64,000 bases of DNA from Leptospira noumeaensis (GTDB lineage: Bacteria; Spirochaetota; Leptospiria; Leptospirales; Leptospiraceae). Numbering within the stretch: position 1 is the first letter of the stretch; every line of letters begins with the position of its first letter. Position numbers and translations under genes: made by a program. This document shows positions 9,736 through 18,613 of this stretch, one piece after another. The DNA is taken from positions 1-64,000 of the forward strand of contig NZ_RQFK01000033.1 of the NCBI RefSeq assembly GCF_004770765.1, written 5' to 3'. Under the pieces are notes generated by a model. That model saw only the letters and a program-made list of their open reading frames with translations. It was not told where the DNA came from and searched no databases.

Positions 9736-9767
9736 TCCAATTGAAGAGAGAAAATGAGGCTACCCAT

Positions 9768-10244
9768 ATGAAGGGAAAGAAAGAAGTAATCGACATTTTA
9801 GCGGAAGTTCTAGCGGCTGAACTCACAGCCATCAATCAGTATTTTATACATGCAAAACTCTGTAAAAATTGGGGGTATTTGGAACTTGCCGATTACCTTA
9901 GAAAAGAATCCATTGAAGAAATGAAACATGCAGATGAAATCATCGAAAGGATTCTGTTTTTTGATGGGATCCCTGATTTACAAAAGTATCTAAAAATAAA
10001 CGTAGGCCAAACAGTTCCCGAAATGTTGGATCATGATTTACAATTGGAATACAATGCGGTGGAAAGACTCAACCGTGGGATTGATATCTGTGTAGCAGCG
10101 AAAGACAATGGAACTCGTGAACTCCTAGAAAAAATCTTAGTTTCCGAAGAAGAACATATCGATTGGATTGAAACACAAAAATCCATCATTGATTCCATCA
10201 GCCTTCCAAACTACTTGTCACAAAAACTAGGAGACTCGGAATAA
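9768..10244 (+). CDS. bfr: Bacterioferritin
   Basis: A 158-residue haem-binding ferritin that oxidises and stores iron as a 24-mer in the cytoplasm. Counting from the ATG at 9768 the residues fall exactly on the family's positions: ferroxidase ligands Glu18, Glu51, His54, Glu94, Glu127 and His130, and the haem ligand Met52. That agreement, and GAGG nine bases upstream, fixes this start over the TTG at 9741. The stop codon overlaps the apparent ATA start of the methyltransferase gene. The upstream inverted repeat might make it regulated, but no clear Fur box was seen here. Confidence 0.95.
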   Translation: MKGKKEVIDILAEVLAAELTAINQYFIHAKLCKNWGYLELADYLRKESIEEMKHADEIIERILFFDGIPDLQKYLKINVGQTVPEMLDHDLQLEYNAVERLNRGIDICVAAKDNGTRELLEKILVSEEEHIDWIETQKSIIDSISLPNYLSQKLGDSE

Positions 10245-11374
10245 AACCTACTCACCCCACTTACCATGCCATTTGCGGAGAAGGTCTTTCTTCGCTTTTG
10301 GAATCTGAATTAAAAACACACCATCTCAAAATTAACAGTTCCAACCGAGGTGGTGTTTTCTTCTCTGGAAAAAAAGAAGATGTCATTCAGTTTGCCATTC
10401 ATACAAAATTTGCTTCTCGCATCAACTTACAGTTGCTACATGAAAATGCAGATACTTATGACGAGTTTTACGCCAAAGCTTGCGAGTTACCTTGGGAAAA
10501 ATACATCTGTCCAGAAATTAGTTTTCGGATTGATGCTGAAACCAAAGACAAATTAAAAAACTCAGAATTTACTATGCATCGTATGAAAGATGCGGTGTTA
10601 GATCGACTGCGAAGTAAAAAGATCCCCCTTCCTGAAATTGAAAAACGTATGGCAGATGTAACTATTGTTGTCAGATCCCATACAGACAAATTCAGCATTG
10701 AACTTTCTCTCTCGGGAGATCCAGTAGGAAGACGTGGATATCGACTTTTTGCTGGAAACGCCCCAGTCAGAGAACCGATCGCACAGGCCATGCTCGAAAT
10801 TTCCGGATGGAAAGAAGGAAATACTTTGGTAGATCCCATGTGTGGGTCAGGAACCATCCTCATTGAGGCGGCGCTTAGGGAACGATTGTATGGAGAAATC
10901 AATCGGTTTCTATTTGCTGAATCCCCCGTCTTTCAAATCCTTTTTCCTACCTATGTATTTTCTGAAAGGAAAATGGAAAAACCAAATGCTCCCCATCTTT
11001 TTGGATTTGATGTGGACCCAGAAGCCGTTCGTATCGCAAAGGAAAATGCTTATGAGGCAGGTGTCGAAGATTTTGTTACCTTTGAAGTCGGCAACTGTTT
11101 GGACTTAAAAAACAATTTTGGAAGCCAAGGCCATGTGGTTACCAATCCTCCGTATGGAGATCGGATTGGAAAGCCAATGGAAGATCTAAAAGAGATGTAC
11201 TTTCAATTTGGAAAGGTCATCAAAAATGAATTTGGTGGTTGGAAGTTTACAGTCCTTAGCGGTGACTTTTCCCTTCTAGGAAAATTTGGTCTGAAAGAAA
11301 ATGCACATTTAAGTTTGAAACATGCAAACCTAAAAGCAAAAATTGTGGATTATGAGATCCGTGGGGGGAAATGA
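10241..11374 (+). CDS. THUMP-domain RNA methyltransferase (RlmL/Trm11-like), probable ATA start
   Basis: A class I SAM-dependent methyltransferase acting on rRNA or tRNA guanosine. It contains a THUMP domain (about residues 60-170), the SAM loop DPMCGSGTILIEAAL and the catalytic NPPYGDRIG, which marks N2-guanine methylation. The first ATG/GTG/TTG in frame is the TTG at 10298. The typical family N-terminus (YHAICGEGLSSLLESEL) begins about 12 codons upstream of it, with no stop between. The best start is ATA at 10241: AGGAG at 10229-10233 is seven bases upstream, and ATAA overlaps the bfr stop just as ATGA would. ATT at 10271 is the other option. Confidence 0.85.
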   Translation: MKPTHPTYHAICGEGLSSLLESELKTHHLKINSSNRGGVFFSGKKEDVIQFAIHTKFASRINLQLLHENADTYDEFYAKACELPWEKYICPEISFRIDAETKDKLKNSEFTMHRMKDAVLDRLRSKKIPLPEIEKRMADVTIVVRSHTDKFSIELSLSGDPVGRRGYRLFAGNAPVREPIAQAMLEISGWKEGNTLVDPMCGSGTILIEAALRERLYGEINRFLFAESPVFQILFPTYVFSERKMEKPNAPHLFGFDVDPEAVRIAKENAYEAGVEDFVTFEVGNCLDLKNNFGSQGHVVTNPPYGDRIGKPMEDLKEMYFQFGKVIKNEFGGWKFTVLSGDFSLLGKFGLKENAHLSLKHANLKAKIVDYEIRGGK

Positions 11375-12516
11375 ATTCCAAAGACGTACTCAGCCGAGTC
11401 TTTGAAATCACTAGAGATCCAAGAGATGGACTTCTTTTCTTAAAGGAATTCCAATCTCTTTCTCCTGAATCGTTTGCCATCCTTTATGCAGACTCAGAAA
11501 CCATTTTTAATAGTTCCGAAGCCTTATTTTCTGACTTAAAACTTCTCTACCAACTGGATCTTTTTCCCTTTGTTGTTTTAGAGGTTGACAGTTTTCAATA
11601 TTTAAAAGTTTTTTTCCCACTCGAACAAATGAATTTAGATGGAGAAAGAAGTCTTGGTTTTTCTTACCAAGTTGTGGACCGAAACAAACCACTCAAAGAA
11701 GAAGTCGCAAATAGCATTCGTCAGAAAAAAATTCCGATTCTACTTTGGGACGATGACTCAGAAAAACTTTCCTCTCTTTTGGACCGTTGTCGTTCCATCC
11801 TCCATTCCTCAAAAGTAATTTATGTTTCTATTGATGGACCACTGAAAGATCCAAATACAAACAAGGTAAAATCCATTTTACAAAGTGATTCTAGGTTATC
11901 TTTACCCGAGGGCACTGCTTTATCTAGATCACAGAATGAATTCATCCAACTTTCTGAGGATCTTTTGTCAAAAATTGAAGATCCAAAATTTAGTATTGTT
12001 CTCACTTCCCCATTTACTTTGCTTACAGAACTTTTTACCGTCAAAGGTAGCGGAACACTCGTTAAGCGAAAAAACAAAATCCGAGTTTGCCATTCCACTG
12101 ATGAAGTTGATATGCCAAGAGTTTTCCAACTCATTGAAGAATCCTTTGGAAAACCTTTAAAACCTGAATTTTACAAAACTAAATTTGATGTGTTATTTTT
12201 AGAAGAATCCTATAGGGCCTGCGCTTGGTTACAAAAAACAGAACAAGGGTTTTTACTTTCTAAGTTTGCCGTCAATGGAGTGGCAAGAGGTGCCGGTGTC
12301 GGTCGAGACATTTGGGATCAAATTTTAGAACATTGCCGACCTCTTTTTTGGCGCAGTAAACCAGACAATAATATCAACAAATGGTATATGTCTGTGGCAC
12401 AAGGGATAGAAAAAGATGATAGTTGGTATTATTATTGGCTTGGGCTAGGTCAGTCTCTCATTCCTGCAACCATCCAAACTTTAAAGTCTCAACCGGAAGA
12501 TTTTTTTCCAAAGTAA
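11371..12516 (+). CDS. Probable N-acetylglutamate synthase: degenerate amino-acid-kinase domain plus DUF619 acetyltransferase domain
   Basis: The C-terminal third (about residues 225-381) matches the NAT (DUF619) domain of vertebrate-like N-acetylglutamate synthases and bifunctional NAGS-kinases: GVARGAGVGRDIWDQI is the acetyl-CoA loop, and LFWRSKPDNNINKWY followed by WYYYWLGL is the signature substrate-site region. The N-terminal 220 residues have the length and alternating pattern of the amino-acid-kinase domain, but I cannot find its glycine-rich ATP motifs, so kinase activity is unlikely. It would make N-acetylglutamate, the first step of arginine synthesis. ATGA overlap with the methyltransferase gene. 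Function by family, moderate certainty. Confidence 0.65.
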   Translation: MNSKDVLSRVFEITRDPRDGLLFLKEFQSLSPESFAILYADSETIFNSSEALFSDLKLLYQLDLFPFVVLEVDSFQYLKVFFPLEQMNLDGERSLGFSYQVVDRNKPLKEEVANSIRQKKIPILLWDDDSEKLSSLLDRCRSILHSSKVIYVSIDGPLKDPNTNKVKSILQSDSRLSLPEGTALSRSQNEFIQLSEDLLSKIEDPKFSIVLTSPFTLLTELFTVKGSGTLVKRKNKIRVCHSTDEVDMPRVFQLIEESFGKPLKPEFYKTKFDVLFLEESYRACAWLQKTEQGFLLSKFAVNGVARGAGVGRDIWDQILEHCRPLFWRSKPDNNINKWYMSVAQGIEKDDSWYYYWLGLGQSLIPATIQTLKSQPEDFFPK

Positions 12517-12524
12517 CCATAGAG

Positions 12525-12878
12525 ATGCAACCTCAAACTTCAGTTTTAGTGTATGATGGAAATTGTGAGTTTTGCACTCGCCTTGCTAAATCCATTCGTG
12601 AAAAAACAAGGGACCAAATTGCCATTGTTTCCTACCACCAACTCACAGACAATGAACTTCAAGTCCTCCACAAACAGTTGAGTCGAGATTTGTGTGCCGG
12701 CGAAGTGCAGTTCATAACATCAGGGAATCGTTACCCAGGTTTTTTTGCTGTCAGACAACTAGTCTGGAAAATGGACATCTACAAATACTTTGGTATTCTT
12801 TTGTATTTGCCCCTTGTACCCTTTCTTGGAATGGCAACGATGTATTTGTTGAAACGATTTCGAAAGAAACTATCTTAA
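12525..12878 (+). CDS. DCC-family (DUF393) thiol-disulfide oxidoreductase-like protein
   Basis: A small protein of 117 residues with the DxxCxxC motif that names the family (Asp11, Cys14, Cys17 in YDGNCEFC) in a thioredoxin-like fold. The C-terminal stretch around YFGILLYLPLVPFLGMATMYLL is hydrophobic and may associate with the membrane. The ATG at 12525 comes nine bases after the stop of the preceding gene, with a weak AGAG site. A longer in-frame start at 12423 would run through the end of that gene and is unlikely. The reverse-strand oxidase gene overlaps its last nine bases. Physiological partner unknown. Confidence 0.85.
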   Translation: MQPQTSVLVYDGNCEFCTRLAKSIREKTRDQIAIVSYHQLTDNELQVLHKQLSRDLCAGEVQFITSGNRYPGFFAVRQLVWKMDIYKYFGILLYLPLVPFLGMATMYLLKRFRKKLS

Positions 12879-13544
12879 AACACTTTCTTTGTCCAAACGG
12901 GAAAGGCCTCTGTAAAAATCTTCCCGGGCTACAAGTGCGAGTAAATTTCCTTCCATCACTTGTTTTTTAGATTCTTCTGATTTGGCTGTTTCTTCAATGA
13001 GTTCAAACATCCGTTGGCTATGGCCTTCATCCGCATCCAAATTCACTTGAAAAAATTTCCCCTCAGGCAAAGCCATTTCCGATTTAAGTTTTTTGTAAGC
13101 AAGAGCAATCTGAGAATATTCTAATTTGAGAAGGTATTCGTTTGCCGGACCTAAGGCACCAAGTCCATAAAAAAATCCTTTTTCAATAATGGATTCCATT
13201 TTATCTAAATAGGTTTTTGTTTCTGGTAATAAATGATGGTTCAAAAAATCAAAATTAAGTTTTGTTAAAAATTCCGTTAAAATAGAAACATGGGTGTCTT
13301 CTATTTTCCCTTCTCCGAGTTCTCCCCAAATATTTTCCACAAGGACAATCTTTGCATTTTGATCCCTTGTTTTAGCGGCTACTAATAAAAACCAATCCAC
13401 AAAACCAATGGATACAAAGTATTCCTGGCTTAACCATAAAATTAAGTCATTAAAACTCATGGTTACATTTCGTTCTAACAACCACTGGGAGCGGAGAACT
13501 GGATGTGTTTCTACATCCGTTTTTAAGATTTCAGTGATCTTCAT
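12870..13544 (-). CDS. Haem-oxygenase-like (PqqC/CADD-type) iron-containing redox enzyme
   Basis: An all-helical protein of 224 residues resembling the haem-oxygenase-like diiron/PqqC superfamily. Likely metal ligands are Glu78 (or Glu75) and His85 in GELGEGKIEDTH, Glu136 in GPANEYLLK, and Asp172 and His175 in LDADEGHSQ. In CADD-type enzymes the last motif is HxxxDxxH; here the first His is Asn168 (codon AAT), so one ligand appears replaced. The start ATG at 13544 overlaps the ATP-grasp stop (ATGA); the open frame extends upstream but inside that gene. It is the third gene of the kamA operon. Members of this superfamily act as oxidases, oxygenases or lyases on small molecules or amino acids. 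Exact reaction unknown. Confidence 0.75.
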   Translation of the reverse strand: MKITEILKTDVETHPVLRSQWLLERNVTMSFNDLILWLSQEYFVSIGFVDWFLLVAAKTRDQNAKIVLVENIWGELGEGKIEDTHVSILTEFLTKLNFDFLNHHLLPETKTYLDKMESIIEKGFFYGLGALGPANEYLLKLEYSQIALAYKKLKSEMALPEGKFFQVNLDADEGHSQRMFELIEETAKSEESKKQVMEGNLLALVAREDFYRGLSRLDKESVLR

Positions 13545-14536
13545 AGGTTTTTTTCCTTTGCATAATTGTAACGATGATGGTGCTCGTATTCTGAAAATCC
13601 TAATTCCAAACAGTGGTTTAGGAGTTCGGAATATGATCTTCCGGCTTTTTCCCATAACAAAGGCAATGTGGAATATACCGGAGAAAATCCTGGTGTTGCA
13701 TTCACTTCCAATAAATAAGGAAATCCATTTTCTAATTTAAAATCAATGCGAAGGTAACCGGAACTTCCAAGGATGTTTGCAATTTGGATGGCATAAGTTT
13801 GAAGGGAAATTGTCAGTTCAGTTGGTACTGCAAAATCTAAGGATTCAACAAAACTTTCCTTGGATTTGACAAGGTTACTATAAACGAATCCAGGATAGTC
13901 CACGTAAGCCGGAGCAGTAGCCGAGTAATTTCCTTTATTTCCAAGAACTCCAATGGTGAGTTCCCTTCCCGAGAGGTAAGATTCGACAAGAACCAAGTGG
14001 AATTTCTTAAGGAGTGTTGGTACAACTTTTTCCCAACCTTTATGCGTTTGGATGAGGTTTTCTTCCCCAATGCCTAGGCTTGAACCTTCTCCATTTGGTT
14101 TCACAAACAAGGGTAAAGCTGCCGGTGGTTTTTCTGTCCCCGCGTCCACGAGCCAAAAATCTGCAGTGGGAATTCCAAAGGATTTTAATAATAGTTTGGT
14201 TTTGTATTTATCTAATGTGAGGGTTTGGACGGATGCGGAACTTCCTGTATGAGGAACTGCCAAATATTCGCATAACGCTGGTATGTATGCCTCGCGATTT
14301 GGGGAATGATAACCTTCTACTAGATTCCAAACCATCCATTGGTCTCTTTCATTTACTGGAATTCCCGATAGAACTGAAGCAATTTCAGAAGGATTTGATA
14401 AAACGGCAACTTCATAACCCAAATTTTGAATGGTAGTTTCCATTTTTTGAATGGTGTCTAAAGATTCCCATTCCTGAGAGAGTTCTGGTGTATTTGGGTC
14501 ATATACATCACAAGCAAGAATGACAGTGCGTTTCAT
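13541..14536 (-). CDS. ATP-grasp ligase of the D-Ala-D-Ala ligase fold, probably not a true Ddl
   Basis: A 331-residue ATP-grasp enzyme. It has the Ddl-like ATP and metal motifs: [56 protein letters not shown] and [12 protein letters not shown] (metal-binding Glu and Asn). The N-terminal motif GGxSxEHEVS, whose Glu binds the first D-alanine in real Ddl enzymes, is absent; the protein begins [17 protein letters not shown]. It more likely joins another amino acid to a carboxylate, for example the beta-lysine made by the upstream kamA product, but that is inference. It overlaps kamA and the oxidase gene by four bases on each side, so the three are co-translated. Confidence 0.8.
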   Translation of the reverse strand: MKRTVILACDVYDPNTPELSQEWESLDTIQKMETTIQNLGYEVAVLSNPSEIASVLSGIPVNERDQWMVWNLVEGYHSPNREAYIPALCEYLAVPHTGSSASVQTLTLDKYKTKLLLKSFGIPTADFWLVDAGTEKPPAALPLFVKPNGEGSSLGIGEENLIQTHKGWEKVVPTLLKKFHLVLVESYLSGRELTIGVLGNKGNYSATAPAYVDYPGFVYSNLVKSKESFVESLDFAVPTELTISLQTYAIQIANILGSSGYLRIDFKLENGFPYLLEVNATPGFSPVYSTLPLLWEKAGRSYSELLNHCLELGFSEYEHHHRYNYAKEKNL

Positions 14537-15738
14537 ATACCCAGTTTCCTCAAGTCCTCATCACTCAAAACAGGATAATAGGATTCTTTTTCCGAATCTA
14601 CTGGTTCAAAAGAAAAATGAATTTTTTTTGTGACCGCCGAACGGAATACATGTTGGCGAGTTTTTGGAATGTACCCCAAATACCAGTTAGGTGCAATAGT
14701 GATTTTTCCGCCACCACCTGGAAGGTCATTCACAAATTGTGGGATCCCCATCCCGCCAATTTTTCCTCGCATATACTCTACAATTTCAATCCCTCGTGCG
14801 AGAGGAGTGCGAAACCCACGGGATCCAGGGATGAGCTCTGGGTCATAAAGATAATAAGCACGAACTCTCATCTCCAGAAGTTTTTTATGAAGAGTCAGCA
14901 TGGTTTCTTCGTTGTCATTGATCCCTTTCAAAAGAACGGACTGGTTCCCCACAGAAACACCTACTTTTAACAAACGTAGGATGGCTTCTTTTGCTTCCTT
15001 TGTACATTCATTGGGGTGATTGAACTGGGTATTACAAAATATAGAAAGTTTGTCGTTGTTATAAGTTTCTATGATTTTGCAAAGTGCATCTGTGATACGA
15101 AATGGCAAAGTGACAGGATTTCTTGTACCCAAACGACAGATTTTAACATGAGGGATGGAATTTAATTCCGAAAGGATCCACTCCAGTCTAGAATCTGCTA
15201 AGTTTAAAGGGTCACCACCGCTAACTACTACATCTTCAATTTCGGGATGATTCCGTATGTATTCAAATGCCTTTTCTAAATCCCCTTTTTCCATTCGTTC
15301 TTCATTTGAAGAAACTTTGCGACCTCGCATACAATGACGGCAATACACACTACAGGAATGATTGGAGAATAAAAGTACCCGATTGGGATACATATGGGTT
15401 AACCCACGAACAGGACTTAGTCTTTCTTCATCCAAAGGATCTGCACTTTCTTCCGAGGAAAACACCGCTTCTTCGGACCTAGGAACAATCATCCTTCGAA
15501 TGGGACAATTAGGGTCAGTGGGACTCGACAAAGAAAGATAATAAGGAGTGGTGGAAACATGCAAACGAATGGTTTCACGGATTCCAATTTCTTCTGATTC
15601 AGTTAGTACAAAATACCTAGAAAGGTCTTCCCCCTTCACTCGGTTTTGTAACTGCGAGGTATAATCCGTCCAATTTGTCCGGGAATACAACTCTTCGCGC
15701 GCCCGAAGAACTTCTGATAAACTGCTTTGCACGAGCAT
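14533..15738 (-). CDS. kamA: Lysine 2,3-aminomutase family radical SAM enzyme
   Basis: A radical SAM and PLP enzyme that converts L-lysine to beta-lysine. From the ATG at 15738 (401 residues) the cluster ligands are Cys129, Cys133 and Cys136, the PLP lysine is Lys345 in DLPGGGGK, and Arg138 and Asp338 match substrate-binding Arg134 and Asp330 of the clostridial enzyme. The position matching clostridial Asp293 appears to be Glu301, a conservative change. The open frame runs on to 15993 but that part overlaps the divergent HAD gene and has no family similarity. First gene of a three-gene operon. Neither an AblB acetyltransferase nor EpmA is near, so the product is not obviously an osmolyte or an EF-P modification. 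Confidence 0.88.
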   Translation of the reverse strand: MLVQSSLSEVLRAREELYSRTNWTDYTSQLQNRVKGEDLSRYFVLTESEEIGIRETIRLHVSTTPYYLSLSSPTDPNCPIRRMIVPRSEEAVFSSEESADPLDEERLSPVRGLTHMYPNRVLLFSNHSCSVYCRHCMRGRKVSSNEERMEKGDLEKAFEYIRNHPEIEDVVVSGGDPLNLADSRLEWILSELNSIPHVKICRLGTRNPVTLPFRITDALCKIIETYNNDKLSIFCNTQFNHPNECTKEAKEAILRLLKVGVSVGNQSVLLKGINDNEETMLTLHKKLLEMRVRAYYLYDPELIPGSRGFRTPLARGIEIVEYMRGKIGGMGIPQFVNDLPGGGGKITIAPNWYLGYIPKTRQHVFRSAVTKKIHFSFEPVDSEKESYYPVLSDEDLRKLGI

Positions 15739-15765
15739 AACTTCCAATTCCTTACTTGCCAAGAG

Positions 15766-15789
15766 ACCACCAAATTCTTTTCTGGTGGT
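15766..15789. promoter_or_regulatory. Inverted repeat between kamA and the HAD phosphatase gene
   Basis: ACCACCA (15766-15772) and TGGTGGT (15783-15789) are perfect GC-rich arms around a 10-base AT-rich spacer. They lie in the short space between two divergent genes and could be an operator for both, or an RNA hairpin in either 5' leader. It overlaps the upstream candidate starts (GTG 15785, ATG 15791) of the HAD gene, which favours the ATG at 15821. Confidence 0.35.
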
Positions 15790-15820
15790 AATGCAAAAAA
15801 ACCGCCTGGGGGAAATCCGC

Positions 15821-16465
15821 ATGGTCGCCTTCGATGTCGATGGAACCTTATTTTCCTCAGAATCCATAATCTTTAAGACGTACGTGCAGGCAATCGAAGA
15901 GTTTGCTTCCAAGACAGGAAAAATTGCGTCCTTACCAACCCATGACCAAATCATGAATGAAATTGGGAAACCAGTGCGAACCATTTTTGCCAACCTTCTC
16001 CCCAGTTTGCCTGAAGTGGAAAGAGATGGAATTTCCGCAAGGGTTCTAGACCTGCTTTGTGACTCGATTCGAAGTGGCGGTGGTGATTTTTACGCTGGTG
16101 TTGGTTCTACCATTCACTACCTAAAAGAAAAAGGTTATACCATCACTTGCGCTTCCAATGGAAGGAAAGCCTATATCGAAACCGTTTTAGACACGGCAGG
16201 TGTATTACAATACTTCGAACCCATTGTAGTGATCAACCAAGACACCATCCATACCAAAGGAGAGATCCTTGCTGAATACGTTCGTAAATACAATTTAGAG
16301 CCCAAGGCAATTGCTATGATTGGTGACAGGTTTAGCGATTGGGAAGCTGCCAAAGAAAATGGATGTCCTTTTGGATTTTGTACCTATGGCCATGGCCTTC
16401 CCGGCGAAATCCCGGATTTCCATTGGAAATTCGACGATTTACCTACTTTAAAAGAGTTTTTTTAA
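15821..16465 (+). CDS. HAD-superfamily phosphatase (phosphoglycolate phosphatase-like)
   Basis: A HAD hydrolase with the four motifs: FDVDGTLF (nucleophile Asp), CASNGRK (Ser/Asn of motif II), a Lys in motif III (HTKGEI) and [10 protein letters not shown] (metal-binding Asp). A helical cap of about 70 residues follows motif I, as in phosphoglycolate or sugar-phosphate phosphatases. The ATG at 15821 has a strong GGGGGA site seven bases upstream; ATG 15791 and GTG 15785 are in frame but lack one and sit in an inverted repeat. About 214 residues. Substrate unknown. A phosphatase beside kamA need not be related to that pathway. Confidence 0.88.
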   Translation: MVAFDVDGTLFSSESIIFKTYVQAIEEFASKTGKIASLPTHDQIMNEIGKPVRTIFANLLPSLPEVERDGISARVLDLLCDSIRSGGGDFYAGVGSTIHYLKEKGYTITCASNGRKAYIETVLDTAGVLQYFEPIVVINQDTIHTKGEILAEYVRKYNLEPKAIAMIGDRFSDWEAAKENGCPFGFCTYGHGLPGEIPDFHWKFDDLPTLKEFF

Positions 16466-16499
16466 ATTCGAAATTCTCTACTTCTCCGACATTGATAGT

Positions 16500-17321
16500 G
16501 TGGCGGTACTTCCCCAAATCCAAGAAGATAAATGGAAATCTTTACGCTATTTGCTTGGCGGGATTTTCCTTGTACTCGTTCTCATAGAAAAATCAATGGG
16601 GTTTGATCCCAAAACTTCGGGAAATATCTTTCCCAAACAGGGTTTTCGTAACATTGGAAAAACCCAAGAAAAAACAAAATTTGCAGAACCCTCAGATCCT
16701 TTTAACAACAAGCAATCTTGGGAAGATGACTTAAACTGGGAAGAAGAAGTCCTCACCCAAACCTTTCCAGAAACCGCTCCCAAACAAACGACTAAGTCAA
16801 AATTTGTGGATGATACCATTCCAGAAATCACTCTTCCAGAAGACAGGTTTCCTGGCGCCGGCAAACGCCTGCAAGCGGAGGCGGGTTATTTACCTGTATA
16901 TTTTTTAAAATTTTATGGTACTGGTAAAAATAGCCAATCACAACTTGTGAAACTTTCTCGAGAATTTCCAGGTGGAGACCCCATTCCATTTTTATTCCAA
17001 GAACTTACAAAAGGTCCGAATGCAGAGGAAAAAGGAAAGGGTGTATTGTCAGCCCTATCCAAACGAGTTCGCATGGAACCTAACTACCGATTGGAAAATG
17101 GAATCCTACACATTTCTGTTTCCGAAGACATAAATTACGGTGGAAGTATCGAAATCTTAAAGGATAGGTTGGACCAAATTTCTTTTACCATGGTTGGTAA
17201 TTTTGGAATCAAAGGGGTCATTCTTTATACCAATGGAGAAAGGATTCGTACCTTAGGAAGTGACGGTCTGACCATCCCTGAGGTTCTTGCCAAATCCCAA
17301 AGAAAGGTAATCATTTTCTGA
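16500..17321 (+). CDS. Membrane-anchored GerMN-domain protein
   Basis: A GTG-start protein of 273 residues. A single hydrophobic segment (about 18-31, LLGGIFLVLVLIEK) is followed by a polar, low-complexity linker to residue 125, then a GerMN domain: VYFLKFYG, DPIPFLFQELTKGPNAEEK, GKGVLSALSK and a C-terminal strand region ending VIIF. GerMN was named from spore germination and sporulation proteins but occurs widely in non-spore-formers as an extracytoplasmic domain of unknown role. 34 bases after the HAD gene and probably in the same transcript. No strong Shine-Dalgarno was seen. Confidence 0.75.
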   Translation: MAVLPQIQEDKWKSLRYLLGGIFLVLVLIEKSMGFDPKTSGNIFPKQGFRNIGKTQEKTKFAEPSDPFNNKQSWEDDLNWEEEVLTQTFPETAPKQTTKSKFVDDTIPEITLPEDRFPGAGKRLQAEAGYLPVYFLKFYGTGKNSQSQLVKLSREFPGGDPIPFLFQELTKGPNAEEKGKGVLSALSKRVRMEPNYRLENGILHISVSEDINYGGSIEILKDRLDQISFTMVGNFGIKGVILYTNGERIRTLGSDGLTIPEVLAKSQRKVIIF

Positions 17322-17376
17322 TTCGGGAAATGGTTTACAGATCTTAGATTTTCTGTATCCTTAGCACTGGTTCCAT

Positions 17377-18570
17377 ATGCGTAGGCATACATTCAAAAGG
17401 TATTTTTTTGTTTTTCGTAAAATGTTTTTACGAATCTACCATCCAACCTTTACCGCCACAAATATTTCTGATATTGGTTCTTCTTTACAAATTTTCAGTG
17501 TGATGACGGCGGTTACGTCTATCATTTCATTACTTTTTGTGGATTCCCTTGTTCGCACGAAAGAAGCCAGTTTCTGGATCGCTTTTTTTCGAATTTCCTC
17601 CCTTGCGCTTTGTTTCTTTGTCTACTTATTCGGGAAAAAAAAAGTCCGATTGTTCCAAAGGCATATTTATGGAATTACTAGTTTAGTTCTGATCGGTCTC
17701 ATCCTGCTTTACATTCCAATGATGGTTTATGATAAACCAAACCATGCGTATTATTTGTTCGGGTCTGCCATTGTCATTGCGAGTGCATCCATTCTATTGT
17801 GGATTGAGCCCTTTCGGATTTTATTACTCTCTACTTTGTACATAGCTGTATTCATTCCCTTACATTTAAATTTTTCACGTATCCAAGGATTTGATCGGTT
17901 TATCTTTTACCAAGATGTTTTGATAGTATCCTTTTTACTTGCCTTTGGGTTTGTTGCAAACCTTCTCATCAACTATTGGCGTTTCGAAGAATACAGAGTG
18001 AAAGCTAGGTTACGAATCACCGTAGGTAAATTACTTCGTATCAATCAAAAAATCGAAGACCTTTCCCGAGTGGATTCTATGACCGAACTCTTTAACAGGC
18101 GTCATCTGTTAGAACAATTTGATCTCTATAAAAAAAGATCCAACCGGGAAGGATTCATCATTGGACTTGTGATTTTAGATTTGGACCGATTGAAAGCCAT
18201 CAATGATAAGTATGGCCACAAACAAGGTGACCTTGCCATCCAAGCCTTTGCCAAAACTGTAAAATCGAGAACGAGAATCACTGACATTGCAGCAAGGATT
18301 GGTGGAGATGAGTTTTGTTTATTAGTATCTCCTATCGATAAAGAAGGTTTGGAGATACTTACAGAATCCATTCGGGAAAAATTGGAACGTTTGCAAATTC
18401 CGATCCACAACCAACCAGGGGAATCTCTGACCTTAACCGTCTCCATCGGTGCGACACTATTCCGTCCCGAAGACGACCCAAGTTTTGACGAACTCTACCA
18501 CAAAATTGATACGGCCCTTTACACCTCAAAAAATGAGGGCAGAAACCGAATTACCCTGATCGAATCTTAA
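17377..18570 (+). CDS. Membrane diguanylate cyclase (GGDEF)
   Basis: An inner-membrane enzyme that makes c-di-GMP from two GTP. Residues 1-200 hold about six hydrophobic segments, arranged like a 6TM sensor, with no recognisable ligand domain. The GGDEF domain follows a short linker: 'SRVDSMTELFNRRHLLEQ' marks its start, the A-site reads IGGDEF (about 309-313) and is intact, and an I-site RITD lies nine residues before it, so product inhibition is likely. SIGATLF and the C-terminal DTALYTSKNEGRNRI are also typical. No EAL domain. A strong terminator follows at 18665. Confidence 0.92.
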   Translation: MRRHTFKRYFFVFRKMFLRIYHPTFTATNISDIGSSLQIFSVMTAVTSIISLLFVDSLVRTKEASFWIAFFRISSLALCFFVYLFGKKKVRLFQRHIYGITSLVLIGLILLYIPMMVYDKPNHAYYLFGSAIVIASASILLWIEPFRILLLSTLYIAVFIPLHLNFSRIQGFDRFIFYQDVLIVSFLLAFGFVANLLINYWRFEEYRVKARLRITVGKLLRINQKIEDLSRVDSMTELFNRRHLLEQFDLYKKRSNREGFIIGLVILDLDRLKAINDKYGHKQGDLAIQAFAKTVKSRTRITDIAARIGGDEFCLLVSPIDKEGLEILTESIREKLERLQIPIHNQPGESLTLTVSIGATLFRPEDDPSFDELYHKIDTALYTSKNEGRNRITLIES

Positions 18571-18613
18571 AAAAATGATCGACAAGTTTAAAGAAAATCA
18601 AAAGCATTGAAAT

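Noticed and set aside
13541..14536. Naming the ATP-grasp gene ddl
   Set aside because: The N-terminal GGxSxEHEVS motif is missing, so the usual D-alanine function is not supported.
15739..15993. Longer N-terminus for KamA
   Set aside because: It overlaps the divergent HAD gene and has no similarity to the family.
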